DNA from: Clarkia xantiana subsp. parviflora
Taxonomy: Eukaryota; Streptophyta; Magnoliopsida; Myrtales; Onagraceae
Assembly (NCBI GenBank): GCA_036873135.1
Contig: JAPTYO010000021.1
Span: 124,001 to 188,000 of the forward strand
Length of the DNA: 64,000 bases
Direction: 5' to 3'
Positions within the stretch are counted from its first letter, which is position 1. The number at the start of each line of letters is the position of its first letter. Both the position numbers and the translations under genes were made by a program. The notes beneath the pieces were generated by a model. The model was not told the DNA's origin. It saw only the letters and a list, made by a program, of their open reading frames with translations, and ran no database searches. Below, in pieces: positions 22,310-34,233 of this stretch.

Positions 22310-22674
22310 TCGAAGAAGACGATTGAAAGGACACTTCGATCCGAGTCGTCGAAGTCGAAGAGTCTTAATCTGGACCGTTGAGATGAAACGTGCAGAAGGA
22401 CAACGGACGTAATGATGAAACGGCCTGAAAAGCACTTTTCAGAAAAGGACAGGCGCGAAAAATCAGGCACGTGGGCTGGAAACGTCACTCCATTATCTAC
22501 TGCATTTAATGCACTGGGGAACCGAGGAGACCCCTAGGATTTAACTACAAAACATTGAGGAAACGTGAAGGAGAAGACTGATAATTGAGTAACTGAACCA
22601 AGGGAAAGACCCCCGATTCCAGTATCGGAAGATCGGGAGTTGGAAGACACGACGAACTAAAAGTCCCTCATGTC

Positions 22675-22685
22675 TTGGGGGCAAA
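22675..22685 (+). promoter_or_regulatory. Polypurine tract of element A
   Basis: TTGGGGGCAAA abuts the 3' LTR; it is the expected plus-strand primer site. The same motif appears reversed in E (33889) and F (34932). Confidence 0.75.
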
Positions 22686-23404
22686 TGATGGGTTCGACTA
22701 TAGCCGTCAGGCCCTTTAACGGTGAGGAAACGGAAAACAGGCCCACCAGGCCCAAAATGAAGGTCAGGATGACCTATGGAGAAGGGTCCCGACGAAGGGA
22801 GTCCCGACGATGAAAGGTCCCGACGGAGTCGGTCCCGACAGTGGAGCTGGAAGCTCCCGATGAGAAGCCTCTAAGTAGGCCCCGATGATGAATCCCTGAG
22901 AATGATTGGCCCTGTCACGATGACGAGGGGCCCCGAGCGGTGACACAACGAGACAACTCTGGAGTCCCCGACAGAAGTCGGGACTCGTTATCAGAGGATA
23001 AGGCCAAGATACGCGGGGCGTGGCCGAGATGCGCGGAACGTGGTTAAGATACACGGAGCGTGGCCGAGATACGCGGGGCGTGGCCGAGATACACGAGATC
23101 ATGGCCTAGATAGGCGGGATCACGTCCGAGATATGCGGGATACGGGCTAACCACCCCCAACGGTTCATTAGGTACCTGAGGCATCTTTTCGCCTATAAAA
23201 GGGCAAGAGGTCACCTCAGATAACTTACGTTGAATTCAATACACTTTGAGATTACTTGCTTGCCAGTCATACGAGACACTCATTTAAGCATCGGAGAGGG
23301 ATTCTGGGTCACCGCCCGGTCTATCCCCTCTTGCAGGATTGCGTGGAGCAAAGGAGCTAGGATTGCAGTCAAAGTCCGTACCGGAGTTCCACCATGATCC
23401 AACA
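22686..23404 (+). repeat. 3' LTR of element A
   Basis: 719 bp, same ends as the 5' LTR, followed by TGCAC (23405-23409). About a dozen substitutions separate the two copies by eye. Confidence 0.95.
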
Positions 23405-23718
23405 TGCACCACTTAAGGCGACTTTTCCTTGTGCACCACTTAAGGCGACTTTTCCTCGTGCACCACTTAAGGCGACTTTTCCTCGTGCACCACTTAAGGC
23501 GACTTAACAATACTTAGAAGAAATCTAGGAAAAATTCTGATCGGAAGCAACCTCTTTATTTATTGATGGCACATAATCTGTTTACATCAAATCAGGTGAT
23601 AAATAACTTACACCACTTAAGGCGTTTTTTACATTGGGCACCACTTAAGGCGACTTTCATCGGGCACCACTTAAGGCGACTTTTCATCGGGCACCACTTA
23701 AGGCGACTTTTCATCAAG
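23405..23718. repeat. Minisatellite of element C, right part
   Basis: CACCACTTAAGGCGACTT units at 23405-23503 and again at 23610-23718, with a non-repeated piece between. It continues the array at 1283-1535 and ends at the integrase stop of C. Confidence 0.88.
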
Positions 23719-25081
23719 CATGACATTTCTTCAAGTGTTCGCCACTGAAAGAATGCTTCAATACTCTGCCATCGAGGTCTTCCAACTTGTATGCATTCGG
23801 AGCTGGCATCCCCACGACCTTGTAAGGTCCTTCCCATTTTGGTGATATCTTGTCGATCCGATCCAAAAGGGTGAACTCGTTCCGACGCCAAACTAGCTCT
23901 CCGACGAAGAATTGTCGGGACTTAACTCGCCGGTTGTAATATCTGGCCGTCGCCAAACGCATTCGAGCCTGGACTTCATCGGCTTCCCGCCTCTTCTCCT
24001 CAAGCAAGTCCAAATCCAGACGTCTCATTTCATCATTCGTCAAAGGCTCATAATATCTCATCCGATGGGACGCCACAGCTACCTCCACGGGAGCAACAGC
24101 CTCCGTGCCATAAACTAGGCCAGACGGAGTCTCCCCAGTTGATCGTTTGGGTATCGTTCTAACAGCCCAAAGCACATTTTCCAGCTCGTTCAGCCATTTG
24201 GCCTTCAAGGCATAGACCCTCTTCTTCAGGCCATCCATCACAATTTTGTTGGCTGACTCCACCTGGCCATTAGTCTGAGCATGATGGACAGAGGCTGTCC
24301 GATGCTCGATGTTCAACTCCTCCAGATACTCCTTCACTTGAGCCCCGTTAAACGGTGGACCATTATCGCTGATCACCACCCTAGGAATCCCGTATCTGGA
24401 TACAATATGGGTCTGGAGAAACTTGACAATTTGGTTCCCCGTCGTCTTGGCCAATGCCTTAGCTTCTATCCATTTCAAAAAATAATCGATAGCCACAAGA
24501 AAATACTTACACTGACCTTGTGCCTGTGGGAGAGGTCCCACCAAGTCGATGCCCCACTGCGCGAAGGGCCAATCACTATTAATGGACGTCAAATTGGCAG
24601 CCGGAGCCACGATATTCGGGGCGTACCTCTGGCACGCGTCACAGGATCGGACTAACGCCATCACCTCCTTGCTCATCGAAGGCCAGTAATAGCCCAAATT
24701 CAGCACTTTCCTCGTAATGGATCGGGCCCCTTCATGACAAGCCGCGGCCCCTTCGTGCACCTCCCTAAGGATCCGATTTGTGTCGGGCTTAGCCACACAT
24801 TTCAAGTAAGGAGTCGAGAACCACCCCTTTTTGTGCAGCTGATTTTCCACCACCATGTAATTAACCGCGATCCGACGTATCCTGTCAGCTAGTACTCCAT
24901 CATCAGGGACTGCCCCCGTAGTCAGATACGCGACTATCGGGGTCATCCAAGTGGGTTCCTCCTCTGATCCTGCTTCAACAGCACACACCTCCGACGGGTC
25001 GGTGGTCGACAAGATCACCCTCTCCAGAAAGTGCACCTTCCGATTTTCCTCTAGGGGTGCCCCCAAGGCGAATTTGCTCAA
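23714..25081 (-). pseudogene. Integrase and upstream linker of element C
   Basis: A minus-strand frame of 455 codons encodes the end of the archaeal-type RNase H (SKFALGAP), the linker and a complete integrase: HHCC zinc residues (EVHEGAAACHEG, SCDACQRYAP), core residues in WGIDLVGPL, VISDNGPPFNG and NGQVESANK, and KWEGPYKVV near the C-terminus. It is separated from the upstream pol frame only by a one-base deletion near 25080. The integrase domain itself looks undamaged. Confidence 0.93.
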
Positions 25082-28000
25082 GGATCTACTTCCACGTTTT
25101 CCTCCCTCGAGATCGCCTCGATGTCGAAACTTTTGAAGCTCTCCTTCAAGACTTGCACCTCACGAAGGTACTTTTTTATCATCGGGCTCTTCGCCTCATA
25201 TCGTCCTTGGACTTGATTCACGATCAGGCCCGCGTCACATTTCACCCGTAAGTGAGCAACTCCCGTTCCTTTGGCAATTTCGAGGCCTGTGATGAGAGCC
25301 TCATACTCAGCTTCGTTGTTCGTTGCCCTAAACGTTATTGCCAAAGCATATCGAAGGGGCTCACCCCCGCCTGGTGGTATCAACACGAACCCTGCTCCTG
25401 ACCCATCTGAACTCGAAGAGCCATCCGTGTACATTTCCCAGGTATTTTCCTCATTTGGCTGTTCTGATTGCTCTGCCATCTCTGGTTGCTCTGCTATCGG
25501 GACCTCCATGGTTGCCCCCTCTATAGGGCCCGCTTCTTCCAGATCGAGGGCTGTAGACTCTGCTATGAAATCCGCCAAAGCCTGGCCCTTAATAGCCATT
25601 CTCGGAGCAAAGTGTATGCAAAACTCACTAAGCTCGACTGCCCATTTCACTAATCTCCCCGATGCATCAGGTCGGTTCAAAAAATTCTTCAAAGGCTGAT
25701 TTGTCAACACAGTAATCTCATGCGCATGGAAGTAAGGCCTCAGCTTCTGAGCAGTAATAATCAACGCAAAGAGATACTTCTCAACGGCGGGATAATTCAT
25801 TTCAGATTTGGCAAACGCCTTGCTTACATAATAAACGGGGACTTGATTACCCTCGACAATATTCACTAACACAGAGCTAATAGCAAACTCAGAAACAGCC
25901 AAATAAAGATAGAGCGGCTCGCCTGGGATTGGTTTTGCCAACGGCGGGAGGGTGCGATGGTGCTGTTTGAGTGCCTGGAACGCCTCTTCACACTTGGCAG
26001 TCCACTCAAACTTCTTGTTGGCCCTCAGAACTTCAAAAAACGGCATAGATCGGTCACTCGCCTTGGACAAGAAGCGATTCATTGCAGCCAGTCGGCCATT
26101 CAGCACGTGCACCTCCCGATGATTTATCGGAGACCGCATTTCCTCGATTTCCGTCGGTTTCTCGGGGTTCACCTCAATTCCTTTTTGGCTTACCATAAAG
26201 CCCAAAAACTTCCCCGAGTGGACTCCGAAGGCGCACTTGGTCGGGTTCAAGCGAACCTGATGAAGCCTCATCCGCTCAAACGCCGTGGCTAGGTTGTGCA
26301 CATGATCCTCAGCTTGTCGGGACTTCACCAGCATATCGTCCACGTAAGCCTCCATGGTTTTCCCCAGCATATCCCCAAACAACTTGTTCACCATCCTTTG
26401 ATAAGTTGCCCCGGCATTGATCAATCCGAAGGGCATGACATCGTAACGATAGATGTCACTGTCGGCATAAAAAGCAGTGTGGGGGGCATCCTCCTTAGCC
26501 ATCTTGATCTGATTATAGCCCGAGTAAGCATCCATGAAGCTCAGCAATTCATGTCCCGACGTGGCATCCACCAACTGGTCGATTCTCGGAAGCGGGTAAC
26601 AGTCCTTCGGGCAAGCCTTATTCAGGTCGTGGAAATCAACGCACATCCGCCACTTCCCATTGCTCTTCTTCACCAGAACCGGGTTGGCAACCCAAGTCTG
26701 GAATCGGAGCTCCTTGATAAACCCAGCATCGAGCAGCCTACCCACCTCCTGCTGGATCGCGATCCTCTTGTCCGCGCCCATCGGACGCCTTTTCTGCGCG
26801 ATAGGCTTGATCGCGGGATCAATCTTCAATTCATGCACGATCACACCGGGGCTGATTCCAGGCATGTCACTCGGGGACCAGGCAAACAGCTCCTTGAACT
26901 CCTTCAACAGCTCGATCAATTCTCGGGCCCTCTCGTCAGACAGGGCGGACCCGATTTTCACCTTCCTCCGAGGTCCATCAATCTCGACCTCTTTCAAATC
27001 CTCCATGGGGGCGGGACGCCCAAACTCCTCTCTAGGATCAGCATCTGTCTGGAGGATAGTCATGGCCTCCCGTCTTTTCCTTTGGGTGGCATTAACATAG
27101 CACCTCCTGGAAGCCACCTGGTCGCCCTTGACCTCCCCAACTCCGTGGTCAGTCGGGAACTTCATCTTCTGGTGCACAGTCGAGGCAACTGCCATCAGGG
27201 GGTTGATGGTGGTTCTCCCGATAATCGCGTTGTACGTCCCTGCGGACTCAACCACCACGAAGTCCACATTTCTCCTCTCTGCTTTCCACCCGCTACCGAA
27301 CTCCACTGGTAAGGTGATCATTCCCAGCGGATAGGAGGTAATACCAGAGAACCCAACCATCGGGAAGGTCACCTCCTTGAGATCCTTCTTCGTTTTCCCC
27401 ATGGCTTCCAGCGCATCCATAAACAAAATATCGGAGGAGCTTCCTCCGTTGATCAATATCCGCTTCATCTCGTACCCATCCACGTCCAGGGTCACAACCA
27501 AAGCATCATCGTGTGGACTCTCCACACCTACCAGGTCCGCCGCTGAAAAGGAAATCACCATCTCTTCCTTCGTAGTCCAGGATCGGGACCTCTTACCCAG
27601 CACCACAGCAGCGGAAATTCTAGAGGCGTAGAACTCCCGAGAGGCTGTGGTGTCACCTCCTGCGGAAAATCCTCCGTGAATCACATTGATGGTGCCCCGC
27701 TTCTCCTTACGGGCACCAGAGGATTCTGGCTCCGACTTCTTCTTCTTCGGGGACCGATCGCGGGATCGGGAACGGGACCACAATCGAGATCGGGAGCGGG
27801 AACGACACCGCTTCTCAGCCACAAACTCCTTAAGCTTCCCCTTCTGGTTCAGCTTTTCAATTTCCTTCTTCAACTTCCGACAATGGTTAGTGTCGTGACC
27901 GCTGGCGCGGTGGAACCGACAGTAACGATCGGTGCGGGATCCCATAAACTCTCCTTCCTTCTTCGGGGGGTACCTAGAGATACCCTGTCGATCCATGACC

Positions 28001-28479
28001 GCTAACACCTCCGTCATGGAGCTATTCAGAGGGATGCTATAGTCCTCCCGCTTATCCTTCCTCGGGGGACGCCTGTCCTCCCTTCGATCAGAACGACCTC
28101 GAGTCCGACTGCCCTCGGACTTATCCTTCCGCTTATGGTCGTCCAATGGCTTGAGCGACTGCCTCCCCTTATTCGACTTCGGAGGATCAAGCTCTCCGAC
28201 AGCTATTTTCGACTCTTGCACGTCGATTTGCTGCTTCAACCTCTTCTGTTGTGCTTCCATGTTCCACACAGCCTTCTCAGCCACGCTGTGCATCAGGTCG
28301 GAACCATAGGGGGCTGTTAGGTTCCGCAGGAAGGTGCGAATGGTCTCTCCCTCCGATATCTCCTCGTCAATCTCCGCCACGCTAGCAGTATACCGCTGGT
28401 AGTAATGTGCCAGCGATTCGTCGGGCCTTTGCACCACCTGGGCGAGGGACCTCACGCTCTTCAAGAGGCGCCGACGACC
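25078..28479 (-). pseudogene. Gag C-terminus, protease, RT, RNase H and archaeal-type RNase H of element C
   Basis: One open frame of 1128 codons from the first Met (28464), continuous upstream to the TAG at 28480. Domains in order: end of capsid, CHHC knuckle (YCRFHRASGHDTNHC), Arg/Ser tract, protease-like INGGSSSDILF, RT with SFMDAYSGYNQI, DSDIYRYDVMPFGL and YVDD, a degenerate RNase H (LYLYLAVSEF), and the archaeal-type RNase H with MYTDGSSSSDGSGAG and ATNNEAEYEALI. It ends at VEVDP because one base is missing relative to the VEADALSKF reading of A. This is the most complete RT reading in the window and could in principle give a functional RT region. Confidence 0.93.
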
Positions 28480-29296
28480 CTAGTACTGCTGGATGAAACG
28501 GTCGTGCATATCAGCCCAGCAGGTGATGCACCCTAGGGGCAGGCTAAAGAACCAGATCAGAGCCCTTTCTCCAAGTGTATTCGGGAACAGTACACACACG
28601 ATATCATCATTCGGGGCTCTGCCCAAACGTGCCATGAGATGCTTCTGGACATGACGAACTGGATCTCCTTCGCCATCATACTCCTTTACTGTGGGGATAC
28701 CCAGCCCTGGCGGGGCAAGGGTGTCTATCAGTCGGGGAACAAAGGGATGAGTGGATCGATCCCTCAATTCCGACATCATCGACTTCTGCTCCCCCATGCA
28801 GATGTTCACGATCTTCACCACCTGATCGGGGGTGATGGGACCATTGAGGTGAATGGTCCTATGCTGCACTGGTCCTGGCCCGTCGACCACAAATCGCTCT
28901 GATTGAGCGGGTTCCTTACCCTTATCCTGGCTCCTGGGTTGGGCCTCCTACACATTCTGAACCTCTGCTGGCGGGGGCAACTCCTCCTGCCTCTTGGCCG
29001 CCTCTCTCCGCTCTACGAGAGCCTCCACGGCCGCCAAAAAACATCGGCATGACATCCGCCACAGCCTTCGTCAGATCCGCGTTTGGAGGAGCCTCCTCCT
29101 CCCTGTTCTCTTGGTGTTGAACAGCATCCTCAGGAACTTCGTTGTGCCCCCCTGTCCGGGAGACCTCAGCAGGAAGGTTTTGGTCCTCAGCACGCTCCGG
29201 TGGCGAATTCAGAGTCGTCCCGGCAGGATGACGGGAACCACCAGATTGTCCTTGTCTTCTTTGCTTACCAGCCGCCATTGAACGAGTAGAAGTCAT
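28480..29296 (-). pseudogene. Gag N-terminal half of element C
   Basis: The ATG at 29296 (MTSTRSMAAGK) lies 37 bases inside the LTR edge. The frame is shifted after MPMFF (near 29040, in an A-run), so the next part is read in another frame until the conserved block resumes before 28890 (PITPDQVVKIVNICMGEQ, YDGEGDPVRHVQKHLMA). TAG at 28480-28482 (minus) replaces the Gln codon of QQYQGRRR. Both lesions block a full gag-pol product. Confidence 0.88.
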
Positions 29297-29316
29297 ACTA
29301 GCTTTTCGTCACGCTT

Positions 29317-29333
29317 CCCACAGACGGCGCCAA
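29317..29333 (-). promoter_or_regulatory. Primer-binding site of element C
   Basis: Minus-strand TTGGCGCCGTCTGTGGG directly after the LTR end, identical to that of A and F. Confidence 0.85.
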
Positions 29334-30007
29334 TGTTGGATCACGGTTGGAAATCCGGTACGGTCTTGACGACGATCCGAACTCCTTCGCTTCACGTAAT
29401 TCTGCAAGAGGGGATAGACCGGGCGGTGACCCAGAATCCCTCTCCGATGCTTAAATGAGTATCTCGTATAAACTGGTAAGCAAGAGTCTCAAAGAGTGTA
29501 TATCAAAACGTATGTGATCTGAGGTAACTGCTGCCCTTTTATAGACGAAGAGCTACCTCAGTTACCTGGTGAACCGCTGGGGCGGTTAGCCCATGTTCCG
29601 CGTATCTCGGCCACGATCCCGCCTATCTAGGCCTTGATCTCGCTTATCTCGGCCATGCTCCGCGTATCTCGGCCATGATCTCGCCTATCTTGGCCACGCT
29701 CTGTGTATCTCGGCCTCAACCTCTCATAGCAAGTCCCGACCAGTATCGGGGACTCCAGAGTTATCTCATTGTGTCACCGCTCGGGGCCCCTCGTCATCGT
29801 GACAGGGCCAATATTCTCAGGGATTCATCATCGGGGCCTACTTAAAGGCATCTCATCGGGACCGACTCTGTCGGGACCTTTCACCATCGGGACTCCTCTC
29901 ATCGGGACCCTTCGCATTAGTCTCCTTGACCTCTTCTTAGGGCCTAGTGGGCCTATCCACCGTTTCCTCGCCGTTAAGGGGCCTAACGGCCATAGCGAAA
30001 CCCATCA
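29334..30007 (-). repeat. 5' LTR of element C
   Basis: 674 bp; on the plus strand it starts TGTTGGATCACG and ends AACCCATCA. It carries the CGTATCTCGGCCA repeats of this family in U3 and a TATA-like TTTTATAG near 29537. The flank at 30008 is GGGTA. Confidence 0.93.
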
Positions 30008-30350
30008 GGGTACACCACTCAACTCGAATCAGGAAGCTCATACTTCAAGAAAACCAGGAAGCTCAAGCATCGGATACACCGATTTCTTCACTCCCTTAAA
30101 CTCGGAGGTTGAAGAGATATACATTAAGCTCCTGGAAAACAAGTTTCCGGGTCCACTTACACCGATGACTGCCTTCTTAGGTAGAAACGTCGAAGATTGG
30201 TGCCGATACCACCAAACTTGGGGGCACCATACTAACAGTTGCTTAACTTTGAGAATGGAGATCGAAGAGTTCATTGCACATAGATATTTGGGAAGCTATG
30301 TTGCAAGTGGCGATGCTCGTCCGCCACCAAGACATCTCAAAGGGAGATAG
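30008..30350 (+). pseudogene. End of the second gag domain of element D
   Basis: The frame runs through the C boundary and ends at TAG 30348-30350. It contains FLGRNVEDWCRYHQTWGHHTNSC, whose knuckle part has the same CX2HX4HX4C spacing as gag 2 of B (WCEYHGTWGHQTNNC), followed by LRMEIEEFI as in LKVEVEEMI. The N-terminal part is cut off by the insertion of C. Confidence 0.8.
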
Positions 30351-31934
30351 GCTATCCACTCTCTATCTATCTTTACATCTTTGTCAACATGTCTATTATA
30401 GCTGAGAACTTAAGTGTTATTTACGCTTCTGTACTTAGAAATATTTCGGAAAGAGCGATCAGTAGACGCCTTCCTGCAAGGGATTGTACGCATAACAAAA
30501 TTCTAATGAAGATTAATTTACTTTCGTAGGTACATCTTTATAATACGCATTTTACTTCGGATTAACACCAAGTACCAAACAACGAGCATATTACTCATAT
30601 CAACAACTCAAGTCATTACCCTATGCAACTTATATTATGCGGCATCAAGAAGATTATTATCAACAATACAAGCTAAATACTATGTATAACGAGAAACTTA
30701 TGGCATACAACGCCAACATATCTATTATCTACACCAACAAGGAGTTTATTTCTCCATCTATAACGACGTCTATCTCAAGAAGATGTCGGCAACACAAAGC
30801 CATTGCGCTATGTACACAACCAGGTTACATCACGCAATGACAACTTGTGCATTATCAACAACAAGGGACTTATAAAGGTTCTCTATTCAAAAGGCGTTCA
30901 CTCAGGAACAACTTCAACAACATACAATGCCTTGGATAAAAACCAAGACTTATTCTAAAAAGTGACATGCTGCGACATCCTCCTTGCAAGGGCAAACCTC
31001 ATGTTCACATCTATCAAAGTAGCATACTACGACATCCTCTTTGCAAGGGCAAACCACATGCTTACTTCTAAAAAATGGCATGCTGTGAAATCCTCTTAGA
31101 GGCAAATCCTCATGTTCAAAGTCATTCCCTGCATACAAACCAGGATGCGGCACTTAGGTGGGACTGATCACCCCATCGTGGCGGAAGTCCTCTTGTTAGA
31201 CGACAACCCCAGACATCTACAAAGTATGTACATCCCTCTTATGGGTCCATACACCATGAAGATACATTCCTTGATAGGATAGATTCGTGTACACTCAAAC
31301 TATACAAATTCTCTTAAGGATGCAGACATAATGAAGACCTATACCTTAAGTGGGTAGGCTTCATTCAAAAACGCTAGCAGGAGCGCACCCTGTTTGAAAA
31401 AATCACCAAACTTACAAGTCGAATCTTGTACAACGTCGCCTTAGAGAGGAACTAAGAGACGGTATAAACTTAAGTCTTGCTTTGTCAAGACGACACTGCT
31501 ACATGTCAAGTGCCGAGTGCCAAGTGCCAAGTGCCCGCACCAAGTACACTACTATCTACAAAGCTACAAGTACCAAGTGTACATATCATGCCATGCCTTG
31601 GAAATTTTTTCAAGAGGGGCACTAATAACACCCTGCAATGCGCAAGTCGCAACATTGGATGTTTATCCATTATAACAAGGAGATCAATCTTATCATGCAA
31701 GTCCAATACATACGGACAATGAAGATAACTCAAGGTATGAAATATTACTAGCAAGTTATCACGTGTTTATTATTATTGAAAACAGGTCCAAGTGACGAAA
31801 TACCATGCAAGCAAACGCATAAACGAAGGTTGGGACAAAAGCCTCAACATAACATCAACCCGTTCACAATGGGTTCAACATGCTGAAAGCAAACAATGTG
31901 ATACCATCCAAGAGATAAAATCATCTCCAAAAGA
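30351..31934. repeat. Spacer of element D with degenerate short tandem repeats
   Basis: AT-rich. Between about 30955 and 31125 there are three degenerate copies of a roughly 65-bp unit containing GCAAGGGCAAACC and ACGACATCCTC. The place corresponds to the minisatellite of B. Around 31500 there is a short CAAGTGCCAAGTGC run. No ORF shows a recognisable domain. Confidence 0.6.
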
Positions 31935-33106
31935 CTAAGACAACATATTCATGAAGTCAACATCAAGTGCAATATCATCATTACCATATCCAAAGATCAC
32001 GGAGAGAGAAGCTGCTTCAGCTTCCTTACGCAGTAAATCCGCAACATGGTTAACAGCAAAGAAAGAATAAGGACCTAACTTGTCAAACGGAAAGCCGGGT
32101 GCAAGCGTGCGTACTCTGCCAATATAATCTTTGGAAAACTCATCAATCATAGATGAAAACTTCACCTTAGCGGCAGCAAGGACGGCAGCAGCATGGGCAA
32201 GTGTGCTAGGATACTCGACAAGTCCCTTCTCAACTCATGCTTTATGCGCTTCCTCACGTATAGAAGCAAGCGCGACATCATGGGCGCTACTACTCTCTGC
32301 AATTCGCTGCTTGATAGCAGCAATCTCAGCTTCAAGTTGCTCAGCATGGGCGCGACGAGCAGCAATTCGCGTATCAAAATCAGCAACCTTGGAGTTCAAG
32401 TTTTTCACCTCCTCCTCGGACTGTGAAAGCTCACGAGTGACGACATTACTCTTCTTGAAAGCAGCCCTCTTCTCGCTCACAAGCTCCAACACAAAGGATG
32501 ACATATTCACCATCCTTGAAATAGCCTAAGTACAACAAACCAAACAATAAGACGATCAATACAAGGCATATGCTTACAGCATGCGAACATAGAAGTTAAA
32601 GCAATGCTTACCGGTGCAAATTCAGCCAAGCTACTCTCAACATATGCTTGTGCTTCCTCGTCAGTGGATGGCTTAACGTCATGATCGCCAGGAGGAACGC
32701 ACCTTTGAAGCACTCGCACCCCGATAGCCTGTGTGCTAAGCTTGGAATCCTTCGGAAAGTGAAGACCGCCAGTGGAGAAAGGTGACCAATCTTTTCCAGA
32801 TACATCTATCCCGTCGGATAGGATCAAGTCATCACGCTTGATGCCTGGAAGCGCTGCAATAAAGTCAACATAAAACAAAGAATATGTTAGCGAAAAATGC
32901 TAAGTAAAAGAAACATGTCGAAGTAAACAACACATACCTCGACGGGAGGAACGCTCCTCCTCGGGCCGGTCCCTCGACCGGGGGGCAGAAGGCGCCACCG
33001 TGCGACTCTCGACTCTCTTCCCTTTATCACAAGAAGGAGTTGGAACAGTCACACTCGGTTTGGAGCGCTTTGGATCACTCGAGGGACGCGCCCCTGTGGT
33101 GGACCT
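31935..33106 (-). pseudogene. Antisense gene of element D, 3' exons
   Basis: Three exon pieces match exons 4-6 of G. At about 32939-33106 a basic part with CDKGKR precedes a GTATGT donor. At about 32612-32854 lies RDDLILSDGIDVSGKDWSPF with VRVLQRCVPPGD (G: VRVLRGAVPPGD). From about 32526 down, a coiled coil starts MVNMSSFVLEL (G: MVNMSSLVLEL), followed by DEFSKDYIGRVRTLAPGFPF before the stop at 31935. The reading changes frame inside the coiled coil near 32235, so it is probably broken. Upstream exons are lost at the E insertion. Confidence 0.75.
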
Positions 33107-33888
33107 TGTTGGATCACGGGTGAAGCTCCGTTACGTCCTTGACAGAAAGCTTTGGACTCCTGGGCTCCGCGTAATCCTGCAAAAGGGGATGACCTGGGTG
33201 GTGACCCAGAATCCCTCTCCGATGCTTAAATGAGTATGTGATCAATGGGTGGTAAGCAGAAGTTCTAAGCTCGTATTAGATGATTAGCGTTTTCTGAGGT
33301 AACTTCCTCCTTTATATAGGAGGGGAAGTTACTCAGTTACCTGTGGCCATGATTGGCCGTTTTGCCCATGATTCCGTGTATCTCGCCACGATTCCGTATA
33401 TCTCGTTAGGGATTCCGTAGATTTCGCCCCACGCTCCGCGTATCTTACCCATACTCCGCGTATCTCGGGCACGCCCTGCGTATCTCGGGCACGCCCTGCG
33501 TATCTCGGGGGGCTTATCTATATCTTTAACCGTCTCCCATTACTCTATCTAGTAGGCGGGTTTCTCGGTCTTTGTCCTCTGATCCCAAGTCACGACTCCT
33601 ATCGGGGACTCCAGAGTTGTCTCATTCTAGGTCACCACCCAGGACCTTCAGTCTCTACGGGACAGGTCCAGCCTCTGCGGGGCTTTTGTTATCGGGGCCT
33701 TTACTAAGGCATATCGGGGCCTGCTGAGAGGCTTCTTGTCCGGAGCATTCAGCTCCTTTATCGGGACCGCTGAAATCGGGACCCTTCGTACTGGGCCTCT
33801 GGGCCTTCCAGGCTTTCACGAGGCCCATTGGACCTACTCGCCGTCGATTGGCTGTTAACGGGGTTGACGATTACATCGGAACCCATCA
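33107..33888 (-). repeat. 3' LTR of element E
   Basis: 782 bp, plus-strand TGTTGGATCACG...ACCCATCA. Contains CGTATCTCGGGCACGCCCTG tandem copies (about 33450-33510). The bases before it are GACCT; no partner duplication is available because the other end is truncated. Confidence 0.88.
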
Positions 33889-33957
33889 TTTGCCCCCAAG
33901 ACATGGGGTACTTTTAGTTCGCCGTGTCTTTCAGTTTCAGACCTCCTGACCTCATCG

Positions 33958-34233
33958 TTGGAGGCTTTTGTCTCCATACCTCCCGATACTGCCGTCTGAG
34001 GCTTTTGTCTTCATTCCTCCCGATACTTCCGTCGGAGGCTTTTGTATTCATTCCTCCCGATACCGCCGTCGGAGGCTTTTGTTTTCATACCTCCCGATAC
34101 CGCCAACGGAGGCTTTTGTCTTCATACCTCCCGATACCGCCGTCGGAGGCTTTTGTTTTCATACCTCCCGATACCGCCGTCGGAGGCTTTTGTCTTCATA
34201 CCTCCCGATACCGCCGTCGGAGGCTTTTGTTTT
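33958..34233. repeat. 37-bp tandem array of element E
   Basis: About seven to eight copies of a 37-bp unit, GGAGGCTTTTGTCTTCATAC plus CTCCCGATACCGCCGTC, interrupted by F and continued for about one copy at 41734-41770. It stands where other members have the antisense gene promoter side. Three frames are open, which produces false ORFs. Confidence 0.88.
34229..34233. repeat. Target-site duplication of element F (GTTTT)
   Basis: GTTTT at 34229-34233 is repeated at 41734-41738. Joining across it restores the 37-bp repeat of E. Confidence 0.93.

Larger units (their letters stand above)
1536..23404 (+). mobile_element. Element A: Tat-lineage LTR retrotransposon with both LTRs, interrupted by element B
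   Basis: Both LTRs are 719 bp with TG...CA ends and a TGCAC target duplication. Removing B (3117-13769) and one GATTC copy leaves about 11.2 kb. The order is LTR, primer-binding site, gag, protease, RT, RNase H, archaeal-type RNase H, integrase, minisatellite, antisense gene, polypurine tract, LTR. I count about a dozen mismatches between the LTRs by eye, so the insertion is fairly recent. Gag has one frameshift and one nonsense codon, and pol has two nonsense codons, so the copy is dead but nearly intact. Confidence 0.95.
1..30007 (-). mobile_element. Element C: Tat-lineage Ty3/gypsy LTR retrotransposon, interrupted by element A, left end outside window
   Basis: On the minus strand the order from right to left is 5' LTR (29334-30007), primer-binding site, gag, protease, RT, RNase H, archaeal-type RNase H, integrase and tandem repeats. 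After the A insertion (1536-23404) the repeats continue, followed by the antisense gene (1-1169, plus strand). The 3' LTR must lie left of position 1. The two flanks of A rejoin inside the same minisatellite, which proves the continuity. C itself sits in the second gag domain of element D; the five bases right of its LTR are GGGTA. The coding region carries a frameshift and a nonsense codon, so this copy is not autonomous now. Confidence 0.9.
30008..33106 (+). mobile_element. Element D: fragment of a diverged two-gag element related to B/G
   Basis: Between the insertions C and E lie the end of a second gag domain (30008-30350), an AT-rich stretch with short repeats, and the 3' exons of an antisense gene (31935-33106). 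Order and orientation equal those of B. Protein identity to B is clearly lower than between B and G, so D represents another family or an old copy. The 5' half should lie left of C outside the window; the piece beyond E is not visible because E is truncated on that side. Confidence 0.8.

Noticed and set aside
22301..22315. AAACCCTAG as a telomere repeat
   Set aside because: A single motif next to a TATA box, not a tandem telomeric array.
26296..27312. 338-residue plus-strand ORF
   Set aside because: Shadow of RT and protease of element C on the minus strand.
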